Below are positions 1 to 10,393 of a stretch of 64,000 nucleotides of DNA, one piece after another (position 1 is the first letter of the stretch; each line of letters begins with the position of its first letter). The DNA comes from Loripinus fragilis. Lineage: Eukaryota; Mollusca; Bivalvia; Lucinida; Lucinidae. The stretch is from assembly GCA_964019695.1 (NCBI GenBank), contig OZ026530.1, positions 30,424,690 to 30,488,689 on the forward strand, written 5' to 3'. A program made the translations under genes and the position numbers. A model generated the notes under the pieces. The model saw only the letters and a program-made list of their open reading frames with translations, was not told the DNA's origin and searched no databases.

Positions 1-192
1 TCACAAAAGACACCACAAACGAGAGCCAAGAGGTCAGCCCTTTCCCAGCAGGTGACCACAAAGCACATATAAACAGACGCGCACAAAACATAGCCAACAC
101 AAGACAGAACAAAAATATAAAAGATCCACAAAAGAAGTACCGCCTTGGAACGGTCAGTAAAATATTTTACTGGAGGGCTTAAACCGGTTTAA
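1..192 (-). repeat. Truncated 3'-end copy of the 23-24 kb retroelement family
   Basis: This stretch is nearly identical to 23124-23310, which lies just downstream of the reverse transcriptase at 23572-24450 (- strand). I therefore read it as the 3' untranslated part of that retroelement, left as a 5'-truncated copy. It is cut by the window start on its 3' side. Similarity ends near the CCGGTTTAAGCC run around 190. Other copies lie at 16032-16255 and 55213-55440, with a short inverted piece at 13228-13292. Confidence 0.7.
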
Positions 193-1185
193 GCCGCATT
201 TTGTCTGATAATTCCGTAACTCTTGCTAATGAAAAGCTGCATAGTTGTTGATCCATAACTAAACTTTATTTTAATGAGAATACCTGTCAGAGATTATTGG
301 AGCAATTCGAGTTCAAACTTAGTGTTGCGTTTCTTTATCAGTTCGGTATATATCCATGTTCCATTTACTGTAAGTAGCTCTGACACTCTAGATTTTGACA
401 CAATTTTGGCACTTATATATAAATTGGCATTTTCATAAGAGTATTCTTTTTGTACTTTAGTCAAGTGATGGTGGCACATCTTACACAAACATTTCCAAGT
501 TAAACTGGGAATACTATCAAAACTATTTAGCATCGAATAATAGGGCAAACTACTCAACATGATTGCAGATTAACCTGTATCGCTGTTGCAAGCATTGACA
601 TGAAACATTTCTGAAGTCCAGACATTTAGCAGTTCACACGTAGTGTGACTTGCTGCATTTGGTATGATTGCAGGCTTTCAAATCCTGAGCAATATAATAT
701 GGCTGAGTGATAGGACCTTATAAGCAAATGCTATTGCAATACTTATGCTGTGACTTTTATTAATATTTCTATTATTGCACATGTCTAACATGTACAGTTT
801 TCCTTTTTTAGATTTATGATGAACATTGAGACAGACGTTTGCCAATACGCTGGTAGCATTTAATAATTGTTGTTATTCCCATATCCATTCAACAGATTTG
901 AACACCCCTTGGGATTGGCATATCAAGAAGCTGGTGACACTACTCATGAAGCTTAGTTTAGGAGACACGATTTTACTTATTGCAATAGAAAGACACTAGC
1001 ATCTTTCGTGAAGACACATGGGCTTATTTACGCAACAGTAAATGTTGTAATTACTCATATAAGTGGACTAATACTACGTTTTGTTTCCTCTGGGACTGAG
1101 CAGAAGGCATTTACGTATAAATTTTCAACTAAATGTATCATTTACCCAATGAAAATGTCGCGCTAATTATCTATACATACATTGG
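193..1185. other. Non-coding stretch, nothing recognised
   Basis: AT-rich sequence with no long reading frame that resembles a known protein and no clear repeat shared with the rest of the window. It precedes the zinc-finger array and may hold its 5' untranslated region or promoter, but I see no decisive signal. Confidence 0.4.
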
Positions 1186-1288
1186 AGAAGCCATATACTT
1201 GTGGTCATTGTGCCAATGCGGTAAGTGGTAAATCTGTTATTAATATAGCTGTGACAGTTGTGGTAAATGTTTTACTACATAATCAAAC
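1186..1288 (+). pseudogene. Decayed C2H2 fingers upstream of the intact array
   Basis: Around 1190-1230 a finger start (PYTCGHCANAV) can be read, but it is out of frame with its own linker, and a GTAAGT follows. At 1248-1288 a further finger (SCDSCGKCFTT, then SNLKIHERIH) is in frame with the main array but carries a TAA stop at 1280-1282. The array was therefore once longer at its 5' end. Alternatively, an intron could remove part of this region; the GTAAGT near 1220 and the AG just before 1250 allow that, but the TAA would remain inside the exon. Confidence 0.6.
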
Positions 1289-1315
1289 TTGAAGATACAT
1301 GAGCGGATTCATTCA

Positions 1316-2437
1316 ATGGATAAGGCATATAACTGTATGATTTGTGGTAAATGTTTTACTCGGCCATCTACATTAAAGACACACATGCTTGTTCATACAG
1401 GTGAAAAACTCTACAGCTGTGACAGTTGTGGTAAATGTTTTCGTCAGACTGGTCACTTGAAGACACATAAGCTGATGATTCACTCAACGGATAAGCCATA
1501 TAAATGTGACATGTGTGATAAATATTGCACTCTAGCATCAGACTTGGAGAAGCATAAGCGTACTCACACAGGGGGGAAAAGACCATGTAAATGTGACAGT
1601 TGTGGTAAGTGTTTTACTCATTTATCTAAATTGAAGACACATGAACGGATTCACTCAATGGATAAGGCATATAGCTGTGGCAGTTGTGGTAAATGTTTTA
1701 CTCAATCAGGTAATTTGAAAATACACATGATAATTCACTCGGGGGTTAAGCCATACAGCTGTGTTATTTGTGGCAAAAGTTTTAATGATCCATCTACATT
1801 AAAGAAACACGTGCTTATTCACACAGGAGATATGCCTTATAGTTGTACAACTTGTGGTAAAGGTTTTACTACACCATCTTTATTGAAGACACACATTCTT
1901 ATTCATACAGTACAAAAACCGTTCCGCTGTGATACTTGTGGTAAATGCTTTAATCATCCATCTACATTGAGGACACATACACTTATTCACACAGGAGAAA
2001 AGCCATTTACCTGTGATACTTGTGGTAAATGTTTTAATCATCCATCTACATTGAGGACACATACACTTATTCACACAGGAGAAAAGCCATTTAGCTGTGA
2101 CTCTTGTGGTAAATGTTTCAGTCAGGCCGGTCACTTAAAGAAGCATAAGTTGATGATTCACTCAACGGATAAGCTACATAGATGTGACATCTGTGATAAA
2201 CGCTTCACTCTAGCATCAGACGTGGAGACACATAAGCGAATCCATACAGGAGAAAAACTCTATAGCTGTGACACGTGTGGTAATTGTTTTACTCGTCCAT
2301 CTACATTGAAGACACATACACTTATTCACACAGGAGAAAAGCCATTTACCTGTAACTGCTGTGGTAAATGTTTCAGTCAGGCCGGTAACTTGAGGAGGCA
2401 TATGGCCAACATAAAAAATAACTGTGTTTCTGATTAA
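1316..2437 (+). CDS. C2H2 zinc-finger protein, 13-finger array
   Basis: An uninterrupted frame of 373 codons from the first in-frame ATG, made almost entirely of tandem C2H2 fingers (C-x2-C-x12-H-x3/4-H) joined by TGEKP-like linkers, many altered (SMDKAY, STDKPY, TVQKPF). Thirteen fingers can be counted; the last keeps its first histidine but loses the usual second one near the C-terminus. Such proteins bind DNA in the nucleus. No KRAB, BTB, SCAN or ZAD domain is visible. Nearly every finger has an extra cysteine two residues after the Cys pair (CGKCF). The finger pair at 1936-2103 is a very recent duplication, and a two-finger block with the HKLMIH spacing (fingers 2-3) recurs as fingers 10-11. 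The frame continues upstream into a finger with a stop codon, so the gene may be a 5'-truncated relic that still has a long frame. An AATAAA lies at 2719-2724. Confidence 0.85.
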   Translation: MDKAYNCMICGKCFTRPSTLKTHMLVHTGEKLYSCDSCGKCFRQTGHLKTHKLMIHSTDKPYKCDMCDKYCTLASDLEKHKRTHTGGKRPCKCDSCGKCFTHLSKLKTHERIHSMDKAYSCGSCGKCFTQSGNLKIHMIIHSGVKPYSCVICGKSFNDPSTLKKHVLIHTGDMPYSCTTCGKGFTTPSLLKTHILIHTVQKPFRCDTCGKCFNHPSTLRTHTLIHTGEKPFTCDTCGKCFNHPSTLRTHTLIHTGEKPFSCDSCGKCFSQAGHLKKHKLMIHSTDKLHRCDICDKRFTLASDVETHKRIHTGEKLYSCDTCGNCFTRPSTLKTHTLIHTGEKPFTCNCCGKCFSQAGNLRRHMANIKNNCVSD

Positions 2438-2439
2438 CC

Positions 2440-3195
2440 TTGAAAAAAACACAGTTGGTTCAAGGTTGGGCGGTCGAAACCACCCCTGGTTTTAAGCAGC
2501 GGTTTTACCCCTGTCAATATGCCAAAAAGTGGTCAATGCTGGTCAATACAAATCTGAGTGGTCGATTAAAAATTTTAAATAGTCGTTTTAACAGTGGATT
2601 GAGTTATTAGGTCAGGTTAATTTCTAACTTTATTAATCAGATTTATTATAAATTTCATATATGGATTACTTCCATCAGCCTCTTGTTGAAGGTCAAATAT
2701 TGATTTTGTCTGATAAAAAATAAATAAGATGGGTGACAAATTGGCAGCCGCCTATCAGTTTGCATTTGTGCACATCTTACCATAATCATTCATTGCCCCC
2801 ACACTCATGTACCAATTACTTTGATCAAACACTGGCCCAAGTTCTAATATGGATTTTGTTATTAACCAAGATGACCACCAAAAAGAACCCTACCTATTGT
2901 TTTGCATTTCTGTATACTCTAACTTAACTTAGTCATTTATCACCCAATTTCTTCCAAATAACTTTTATCAATCACTGTCCCTTGTTCAAATATGGATTTT
3001 CTTATCTTTGCCTTCTTTATTCCCACGCTTTCTGTCTAAAAAAGTGAAGGTGATATTGTAATTGCCTCCGTCTGTCCGTCTGTATGTCCCTTCATCAGTT
3101 ATGTTATCTCCTACTAAACCATTGGACGAAAATCGAATTTGTATCACCAAAATTTATATGCCCTTTTCTCTGTAGGGCATTATGTTGGGCCCTTT
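2440..3195. other. Non-coding stretch after the zinc-finger array
   Basis: No convincing gene. It contains short 'agtggtcaat' repeats near 2530-2575 and a possible polyadenylation signal at 2719-2724. It probably includes the 3' untranslated region of the upstream array. Confidence 0.4.
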
Positions 3196-3197
3196 TT

Positions 3198-3506
3198 CAG
3201 AGTCCAACTGTTCTAGTCCACACAGAAGAAATGCCTTAAAGTTGTGACACTTGTTTGTTTGGTTGTTTGTTTTGGTTCTTTACGTCCCATCAACAATATT
3301 TCAGTTATAAAGGGATGGGTCTTCCTGGGTTGAACCAGTACTAAGCTAGGATTTATGTGTCTTTCTCAAGGACACAACGCAGTGACGCCAGTTGGGCTCG
3401 GTCCTGCAGCCGGTCGGTCTGGAGTCAAGCACTCTAGCACTGAGCCACTGGGCTCCCTATTGTGACACTTGTGATAAATGGTTTACTACATTATCTACAT
3501 TGTTAT
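3198..3506 (+). pseudogene. Decayed zinc finger split by a SINE
   Basis: Before the SINE the sequence reads VHTEEMP, stop, SCDTC. After it, it reads YCDTCDKWFTTLSTL. Together these correspond to one C2H2 finger of the same type as the upstream array, lacking the final histidines and carrying a stop. A 13-bp direct repeat (TTGTGACACTTGT) at 3242-3254 and 3460-3472 brackets the inserted SINE, so the finger was continuous before the insertion. Confidence 0.7.
3255..3459 (-). mobile_element. tRNA-derived SINE with 13-bp target-site duplication
   Basis: Read on the - strand it begins GGGAGCCCAGTGGCTCAGTG, an RNA polymerase III A-box-like tRNA head. It continues through a body with 'ggttcaacccaggaagaccc' and ends in a T/G-rich tail at the low-coordinate side. 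Flanking 13-bp direct repeats fit LINE-mediated insertion. The B box is degraded here, whereas the copy at 16492-16676 keeps a good one. Confidence 0.85.
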
Positions 3507-3580
3507 TCTGGCCTTAACGAGTGGCGTTATAACTTTGGCTTCGTATAATTTGCATCTATTTGTAATTCTACTTTACACTT

Positions 3581-3794
3581 AACCCTAAAAGCGCCAATCA
3601 CAACTGCAGCAGACAACAAATTTTACGACATCTTTCCTAATTTCGAAAAAATAAGGTATGATTTATCATGAGAAGTGTCTGCCAGCAGACAATGCTCATG
3701 AAATATCATGCTTTATTTGTTATTTTTGAAAAAAGCGGAAAAATTTGAAATTGTCAGCTGCTGCAAATTATAGGTGGCGCTTTAAGAGTAAAGG
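3581..3794. mobile_element. Small MITE with TTAACCCT..GCGC inverted ends
   Basis: Ends TTAACCCTAAAAGCGCC and GGCGCTTTAAGAGTAAA are imperfect inverted repeats about 210 bp apart. The interior contains further inverted stretches (ATCATGAGAAGTGTCTGC against its complement). The same end type bounds 33032-33265. Non-coding. Confidence 0.65.
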
Positions 3795-4190
3795 CAGGAG
3801 AGGAATATAAAAGTCAAATAAGCTTCGATTTTGTCACTTAATCAATTGTCTTTGATCTGATAACAACCAACAGTAGCGTATCTCTTATTTTAATTAACAT
3901 CTGGCAAATACCTTGATTCTATACTAAAAAACGATTGAAGAATGTTAAGGCTCAATCCCATCTCTAACATCAATACAATAAAAACTAAACTAACGATGTA
4001 TGCATTTTATAGTTCCAGATATCTATACATGTAATAAAAATTGATGTTTAATTGAAGTAACGCTTTATTTGTTTAAGAACAATACACCTCTTTTGGTTTT
4101 ACCCTCTATACTGGAAAGTCAGAAACCTTTAAAAATGATTGAATCCATTTTTATCATTTGTGTTCCATAATGACTAGCTCCAACATCATT
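3795..4190. other. Non-coding stretch, nothing recognised
   Basis: AT-rich sequence between a MITE and a SINE. No gene or repeat recognised. Confidence 0.35.
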
Positions 4191-4195
4191 GCTTT

Positions 4196-4402
4196 GGTTT
4201 GTTAACTTGGTTTTGATTCTATGCATCCCATTCAACATTTTTTCAGTTCTGTCCAGATGGGTCAACCTGGGTTGGACCAGTTCTAAGCAATGCTTAACGT
4301 GTCCTGCTCTGGGACACAACACAATGATGCAAGTGAGGCTCAAACCCACAACATCCAGGTCTCGAGACAAGTACTCAACAACTGAGCCACTGTGCTCCCT
4401 GA
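4196..4402 (-). mobile_element. tRNA-derived SINE copy
   Basis: Same family as 3255-3459. The - strand head is GGGAGCACAGTGGCTCAGTT, followed by the tRNA-like part with an altered B box (GGTTTGAGCC) and the shared body. Flanks show only a weak direct repeat (ATCATTGCT / ATCACTGCT), so this copy is older. Confidence 0.8.
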
Positions 4403-4779
4403 AATCACTGCTGACTCTTGGTGTTGATTTTGTATGATCCCTATTTTTGTACTTGTTTGCAGTGCTATTACTGCCATTTTATTGTTATATTGGCCCAGGA
4501 ATGTCATTACTGCATTTGTTCGGCATTGTCGCATTAATAGGTGCAATGGCTGATAAATGGGTATGAAACTTGTCTGTGGTGGGAATTAAAAAAAAGCAAT
4601 TTCCAGGTAAAGGTTGTAACAAAAAATACAATTTAAGAAAAAAATATTACTTGTGAATCTTTGGTGAAGACTGTTGTTACATTTTTTGTGGTACTGAATC
4701 ATAAACAATCAATGTAAATTATATTTTACATTATGCTGAATCGCATATTGGTAGTTCTACAAAAAAATATTCGGTTTCA

Positions 4780-4890
4780 GTTAAAAAGGGACGGGTCTTC
4801 CTGGGTTGAACCAGTACTAAGCTAGGATAAATGTGTCTTGCTCAAGGACCACAATGCAGTGACGCAGGTGAGGCTCGAACCCGCGGCCCC
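4780..4890 (-). mobile_element. Partial SINE copy
   Basis: Shares the SINE body ('gggacgggtcttcctgggtt' and onward) and a good B box, GGGTTCGAGCC on the - strand, but lacks the tRNA head. It joins directly to the repeat at 4895-5360. Confidence 0.7.
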
Positions 4891-4894
4891 TTTT

Positions 4895-5360
4895 TTTACT
4901 TTTTGTTTGCCACCGTAAAGCTGCTATCGGCCAAGGAGTAAGGCTTTTGACCGGTCAGTACGGCTGTTGACAGTTAAAAAAATCAATTTCGACGGTAAAT
5001 GAGCTAATTTAGTGTGGGTTAGGACATTTGGGGTGCCTTACCCATTTCTATAATAGATTGCTATTGTTTAAAATGATTTGAAGGCCTGGCTACTAGCCTG
5101 TTTTAATGCTGAGGGGATTTCAACGGATATTCAACAAAAACTAAATTAAAAAAAGTATTTCAAAGAAAATAGGCAAATCGAGGCGATATGATGCAGATAC
5201 ATCATAAACATACATGTTTACCTTTAGTCTGTGAATGTATATGTAGTTATATGCCTCTGTGGTACTTTTATATTTTTTGTGATACTGCTGTCGATGAACT
5301 GTAAATTTGCTGGGTACGGTTGTCGCCGTTTACTGGATACCGATGTCGACGATTCAGTGA
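4895..5360 (-). repeat. Dispersed element with reiterated ACAGCCGTA words at its ends
   Basis: 4900-4975 is the reverse complement of 21160-21240 with moderate divergence. The other end (5270-5360) resembles, inverted, 20763-20830. Both copies are roughly 470 bp and carry repeated words of the type GACAGCCGTA(C/T)C at both ends. No coding capacity. Likely a non-autonomous DNA transposon family. Confidence 0.5.
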
Positions 5361-5459
5361 GAATTTAACAGATTTCTTTACTGTAAATTTAACACTGAAA
5401 AAATCTAACTCTCTTCGTCATTTCGTTAGCGTTCATGTATTATGACCCTGTTAACAGTT

Positions 5460-5612
5460 TTCAGTCATACTGGGACGATTCCCTGTCTTTCTAAGTTGAA
5501 CTAGCACTGAGCAGCGGATATGGTGTCTGACTCAAGGAAAGAGCTCACTGTCTCTGATGATTCTCGAACTATTAACCATTCAATCCCCAGTCTAACACTG
5601 TGCCATTGTGAC
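5460..5612 (-). mobile_element. Strongly decayed SINE copy
   Basis: Resembles the SINE body and tRNA part (ACTAGCACTGAGCAG, then AGGAAAGAGC..., then a degraded head), with many substitutions. Neither boundary is clear. Confidence 0.45.
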
Positions 5613-6471
5613 CCGGCACTGTGATTGGTACGAAGCCATTTGGATTGGCATATTGGACTACAGCTAGCACATGGGTGGGCGTCAGTGGAACTACCGCGAA
5701 ATCGCGTCAACGTAAATTTGTTCCTTCGTCACATCTGGGACCTTTCGCGCTAATGGTATCGCCAGGTAGTGGAGCGGGAAGTGTCCAATTTTCACAACAA
5801 TTGTGCACTTCCAGATACAAGTATGACACTTTCAGCATATTTTCTTCAAACCTTCCTGATTATGAGTCGATTCTAGCCAACGCGATTTTTTCCATTTTCA
5901 AGATGGCTACCTTAATGTTCAAGATGGTCGTAAAATTGATCATTATTTAACATATAAAAGCTAATATCTAACTATAAAATTGAAAATTATTATTTTTTAG
6001 CACTACCATGACACATTGGTTTAAAAAACGGCAGTGAGACTCAGCATGGGATCCAATGGAAGCTGTAAAACTGCTCTTATGAAATCATAATACCTTGAAT
6101 ATCTCTCATTAAAAATCTTAAAAAAATACAGTATCCCAAATGCTGTTAGAATCACCCCATCAATTTCAAACAGCCGCACCTGAATTGACAGGTTGTGCCA
6201 GCGTGGGATAGCCAAGCCAGAGAAAATGGGGTCATGGTTTTCTGAATGGTGTACAGATCGCACGGGAGGTAGGTCCATTGGATGAATGATCCGGCTAGGC
6301 GTAGAAATTATCATATCAAAATTTTGAACCTAGTTGAATCCCATACACTGAAGGGCAAATAAGATTTTGTTAAATTTAATCAGGTGGTAAAAGGATAGTC
6401 CCTCGGCCTGTTTGAATGCTAACAGAAAAAATTGGACAGAAATAACAGATTACCTTACATAATCAATCATA

Positions 6472-9200
6472 ATGTTTGTAGACAAACTGTTGTCTGAATC
6501 ATCTGCCACAGGTTGGCAGACAGACTGGAATAAATGTTGCTTGTGTCAGAAATACAAAAATGAGAACTTAATTCCATCATCAATGGCCTACAAACGAGAG
6601 GAAGCTGGTTATAAAAACATAGCAACTAATCTTCCATTGTTCCATGAGATTAATGCAATTACCAATACCAATGGGCATAAAACGATAAGATGATGACTCT
6701 GGTATAGAAAACATGTTGAGGCTAAACAATGCTAAATATCATAACACATGCAGACTTATGTTTAACAGCAGTAAGCTGGAACGTGCTCAGAAGCGACGTT
6801 GATCTCAAAGAAGTGATAAGCCTGAAGCAGGTCCAAGTAAGTTTACACGTCGTTCTATTGATACAGTACCAAACATAAAGATCATTTGCTTCTTCTGTGA
6901 AAAAGATGTCATTGGGTCAGACAGAAATGCTATGACAAAGAATTTACATGAAAGACTTAATGATTGTGCTGAGTTATTAGAAGGTAAAAAGTGAATCGCC
7001 AAATTTAGTGCTGGTGACCTTGTTGCCCAAGAAGCAAAATATCACCTTAACTGCCTTACTACAGTTTACAATAGAGAGCGTGCTTTCTTCAGACAATAAA
7101 GAGAGAACGAACAAGATGAACAGGAACGACATGCATACAGTTGAGCATTTGCAGAACTTGTTACATATATCATAGAATCTCAGAGAAGCCATCAAGGTGA
7201 GGGCTTCTTTAAGCTGGCAGATCTGAATGATTTGATGACAAAGAGACTAACTCAGCTAGGCTCATCAACATCTATATTACACGCTACATGGTTTAAAGAA
7301 GAGCTTCTTGTTCGCTTATCAAGATTTCAAGCACATAAAAAAGGCAGGTAATTTTTTCAAATTTTTAAAGATGATGTTGGACCAGCATTGTTAAAGCTAG
7401 TATGATTACAGGCTCCTTGCACGTTTCAAAGGCTGCAGATGTAGTAAGAAGTCATAATCTGGAAAGGAACATGAAGTTTGAAGGTTAATTTGAGGAGAAC
7501 TGCATGGAAGCACTGTGTCACAATCACTAATTGAGCTTGTCAGTATGATAGAATATAGCCCGGACATAGAAACCTAAATAGAAACCGAGACAACCAAATC
7601 TGACACAATACACTCTTAAAGTCGTGAAACACCATTTGTCATTTACGTTGGTTTGCTGTTGTTTGCATAAACAAGGAAGCGTCAATTAATTGATATATTA
7701 CGTCAATATGGTATTTGCATATCATACAACAGAGTTCTTGAAATTTCTTCACAGATGTCCAAAGCCCTTGTAGAACGTTACCTGGAGGAAGGGTTAGTTT
7801 GTCCATCTGTTCTTCGAAAGGGACTGTTGACTACAGCGGCTATCGACAATTTTGATCCCAATCCTTCTTCTGGTGGCAGGTCCTGAGATAACCCGGATAT
7901 TGGAACAACTGGAAGACAGTTATTGTGGGACGAGAGCAGACACTTGACATCATGAAGAAACAGAAGCTAATCAAAAACACTTTCTTGACCATGTAAGACA
8001 AATGACAAATGCCATGGAGGAACAGAGAAAACTATTCATGGAAGACACTAAAGACCTAATAGTTTAAGATACAAAAGAGATAATGGGGTTGAAGTATCAC
8101 AGTCACATAAGCAACTGCTGAATATTGGTAGGGAACAGTTTGAAAAATTTACAAGAGAAATGTACTAAGGCAAATCCACTTTTTATGACCCACTGAAAAG
8201 AAATAAACTACCCCTTTTTTAGTGGAAAATCTGCCCCGGATGTAATTTCTAGTAAGTCAAAACTCCAAAGCATAAAGGATGACTGCCAACTGTTTTCACG
8301 ACTGTTTATATCATGTCTAAGTCAACAAAGTGACCTGAAGAATTCTTTATGCATGGAAATCAAACTACTCCACCATCCCTACGTCAAAATGGCTGTCTGG
8401 GCATTGGAACAAAAATTGATCTAATGACAATTTTAGTGACTGATATAAATCTGCCAGGTGCTGAACCAAAAGCTGGTGCCTTTATTATCGATGGCGCTGC
8501 TTTGATAAATGACAAGTCACCAGGAGCCGCAAGAACTTTCGATGATTATGCAAAAGATGTAATTATACCTACACTCCAGTCTTACTCTAGACATTACTAC
8601 CGAACTGACATAGTTTTTGATATATATATAAACCTGATCGCCTAAAGGTGATGATAAGGAGTAAAAGGGGAACAGGAATCCGGTGTAGTGGTTGGTTCTA
8701 GTCACCTACCTGGCAGTTGGAATAACTTTTTACGTCTAGACGACAACAAAACAGAGTTGTTTGAGTTTCTTGCAGCTCATATAGAGTTGACAGAAACAGC
8801 AAATATAATTGTTGCTACAAAAAGAGAAAATGTTGTAAGCAATATGGCTATCAACATGGAAGGGTTGTCACCTTGTACACACGAAGAAGCTGACATGAGG
8901 TTTTCATACATGCTAAAGATGCCGCCAGTAAGGGGTGTAAAAACGTTATTATAAAGAGCACTGACACAGATGTAGTTGTTATTGGGATAACTCTTTTCAA
9001 TGACTTAAATGTAGAGAACCTTTGAATTGCCTTTAGCAGAGGTAAAGCTTTAGATGGGTCCCAATACATGAAATAAGCTTGTCCTTAGGACCAAGAGCAA
9101 AAGCTCTCACTTTTTTTCACTCATTCACTAGCTGTGATACAGTGTCTGCCTTCCGTGGTAAAGGTAAGAAATCTGCATGGAAAATAGTAAGTGAGTATGA
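6472..9200 (+). pseudogene. Broken copy of a large multicopy invertebrate protein family of unknown function
   Basis: Several collinear pieces read as one decayed protein. An N-terminal part has a CxxCQ motif and AGYKNIATN (6520-6690). Next comes FFCEKDVIG...AGDLVAQEAKYHLNCL (6880-7070), then AFAELVTYIIESQRS (7145-7190) and FKLADLNDLMTKRLTQLGS. The middle has TPFVIYVGLLLFA and GLLTTAAIDNFDPNPSS (7625-7870). The C-terminal part has IDGAALIN...TFDDYAKDVIIP (8480-8570), then CTHEEADMRF (8875-8905), KSTDTDVVVIGITLFNDL (8945-9005) and FFHSFTSCDTVSAFRGKGKK (9115-9170). I recognise these motifs from many unnamed invertebrate predictions; no function is established to my knowledge. At least ten stops and several frameshifts kill it, including a (TA)n expansion near 8620. 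A repeat truncates it after the KKSAW motif at about 9195. The aspartate-rich THEEAD and DTDVVV motifs could suggest a nuclease-like fold, but that is only a guess. Confidence 0.7.
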
Positions 9201-9204
9201 TCAG

Positions 9205-9500
9205 GAAATACCACAATCACAAACTGCAGACAACCCCGTGGCACCGCGAGGAAGAGCCGCTCAACCATCACGAAACACCAGGAAGACAAATTAAGCAAAG
9301 CAATCAGCTCTCTCTTCCCCATCAAGATGATTGCAATACTAGAATGGACATAAAGTAACGTACAACAAAACATAGAACAATTACAGACTCCCACAATGGG
9401 AGTAACAAAAAACAAAAAGTCAACAACAACAGAACCACCGCCTTAGAACGGACAGCAGCCTAAGCCACCGGGGGGCTTAAATGCATTTTACTGGTACCAA
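9205..9500. repeat. Dispersed repeat shared with 55035-55200 and 56708-56840
   Basis: 9210-9360 matches 55037-55200 (ACCACAATCACAAACTGCAG, then GGAAGACAAATTAA and a CT-rich run). 9430-9560 matches 56708-56840 (CCGCC, GGACAGCA, GGCTTAAATGCATT). It replaces the end of the pseudogene. Part of the second block also resembles the 3' end of the 23-kb retroelement (ACCGCCTT.GAACGG). Confidence 0.55.
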
Positions 9501-10136
9501 ATCTTCGCCCTAGATTCTGCTGTTGTTGAAGTACAAGAAATGTTCAGCTCGCATGGAGGCCATCTAACTAATGCAATGTATAGTGATAGTATGTAAAATT
9601 GCCGTTTGACCACATAGGATTTCTGATTTCACATTCCCATACCTCCATAATTTTACATTTTAGGTGAGCAATCCAACAGGTAAAATTACATTTGGATTGT
9701 TGACCTAAGATACGAATAAACATTGCCACTATTTCTTTTTGTTCTGACCTCTGTTTTATCTAACTCTGTGGCGAAGAAGCCATTTTATTGGACGTTGTAT
9801 TTCCCATAAACCTCATAGGTTACCCCCTTTTTATCATACTATGATCAAAGCTGTCTTAAATATGTGAGAGATAATGAGTATTTGACATAGGTTATCCAAT
9901 ATGAGTTTAGTTTATACCACTTTGTAACTATTTTGCTAGGTTTACAGACGATGTAACCAATTTTCCGTTAATTTCCCCAATTTTTCCCCATTTTTCCCCT
10001 AATCTGAAAAGGGGGCGAAATATTTAAGAAAAAGTGTTACAATTTATGTTTACACAAGATAGGACATACTTTTGTTAAAAAGGACCATCACTGTGAGTCA
10101 AATGTATAAGCTTTTGGACATTATAATATATTTTGG
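9501..10136. other. Non-coding interior of the 5.8-10.3 kb element
   Basis: No gene. There is a C/T- and then A/G-rich stretch near 9955-10020 (TTTCCCC words). Nothing else is recognised. Confidence 0.35.
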
Positions 10137-10393
10137 TGGCCATTTTGAATTCAGGGCCGCCATTTTGAAAATATGGCGACTTTTGATTGGCTAGAAAACA
10201 TTTTGCAAACAACTCATACAAATAAGTAGTTCTGCAAAGTTTGATGCTTGTATCAGGAAGTGCACGATTCTAGTCACTTCCCGCTCCACTAAGGGAAAAG
10301 CAAAACAAAGGTAGGTACTCTCGCTTGTTTTGATTTTTTGTAAAAGAATGAGCAAACTATGTAAAAATCCGGCAATGCCAATATCCTTGTAGA

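Larger units (their letters stand above)
5767..10291. mobile_element. Putative 4.5-kb element bounded by inverted repeats
   Basis: TAGTGGAGCGGGAAGTG at 5767-5783 is matched perfectly, inverted, at 10275-10291. Weaker inverted similarity continues inward for about 150 bp on both sides (GTGCACTTCC(A/T)GATACAAG, then a stretch with AAATGGCC/AAGATGG words). The interior holds the pseudogene at 6472-9200 and a later repeat insertion at about 9205-9500. No confident target-site duplication is seen. Alternatively, two independent copies of one small repeat may happen to flank the pseudogene. Confidence 0.4.

Noticed and set aside
1289..1315. Upstream extension of the first zinc-finger frame to a TTG
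   Set aside because: TTG is not a credible start in an animal gene; the first in-frame ATG is at 1316. The codons before it are part of a decayed finger.
5621..5950. 109-codon + strand frame
   Set aside because: It spans unrelated sequence and the edge repeat of the 5.8-10.3 kb element, and the translation has no recognisable features.
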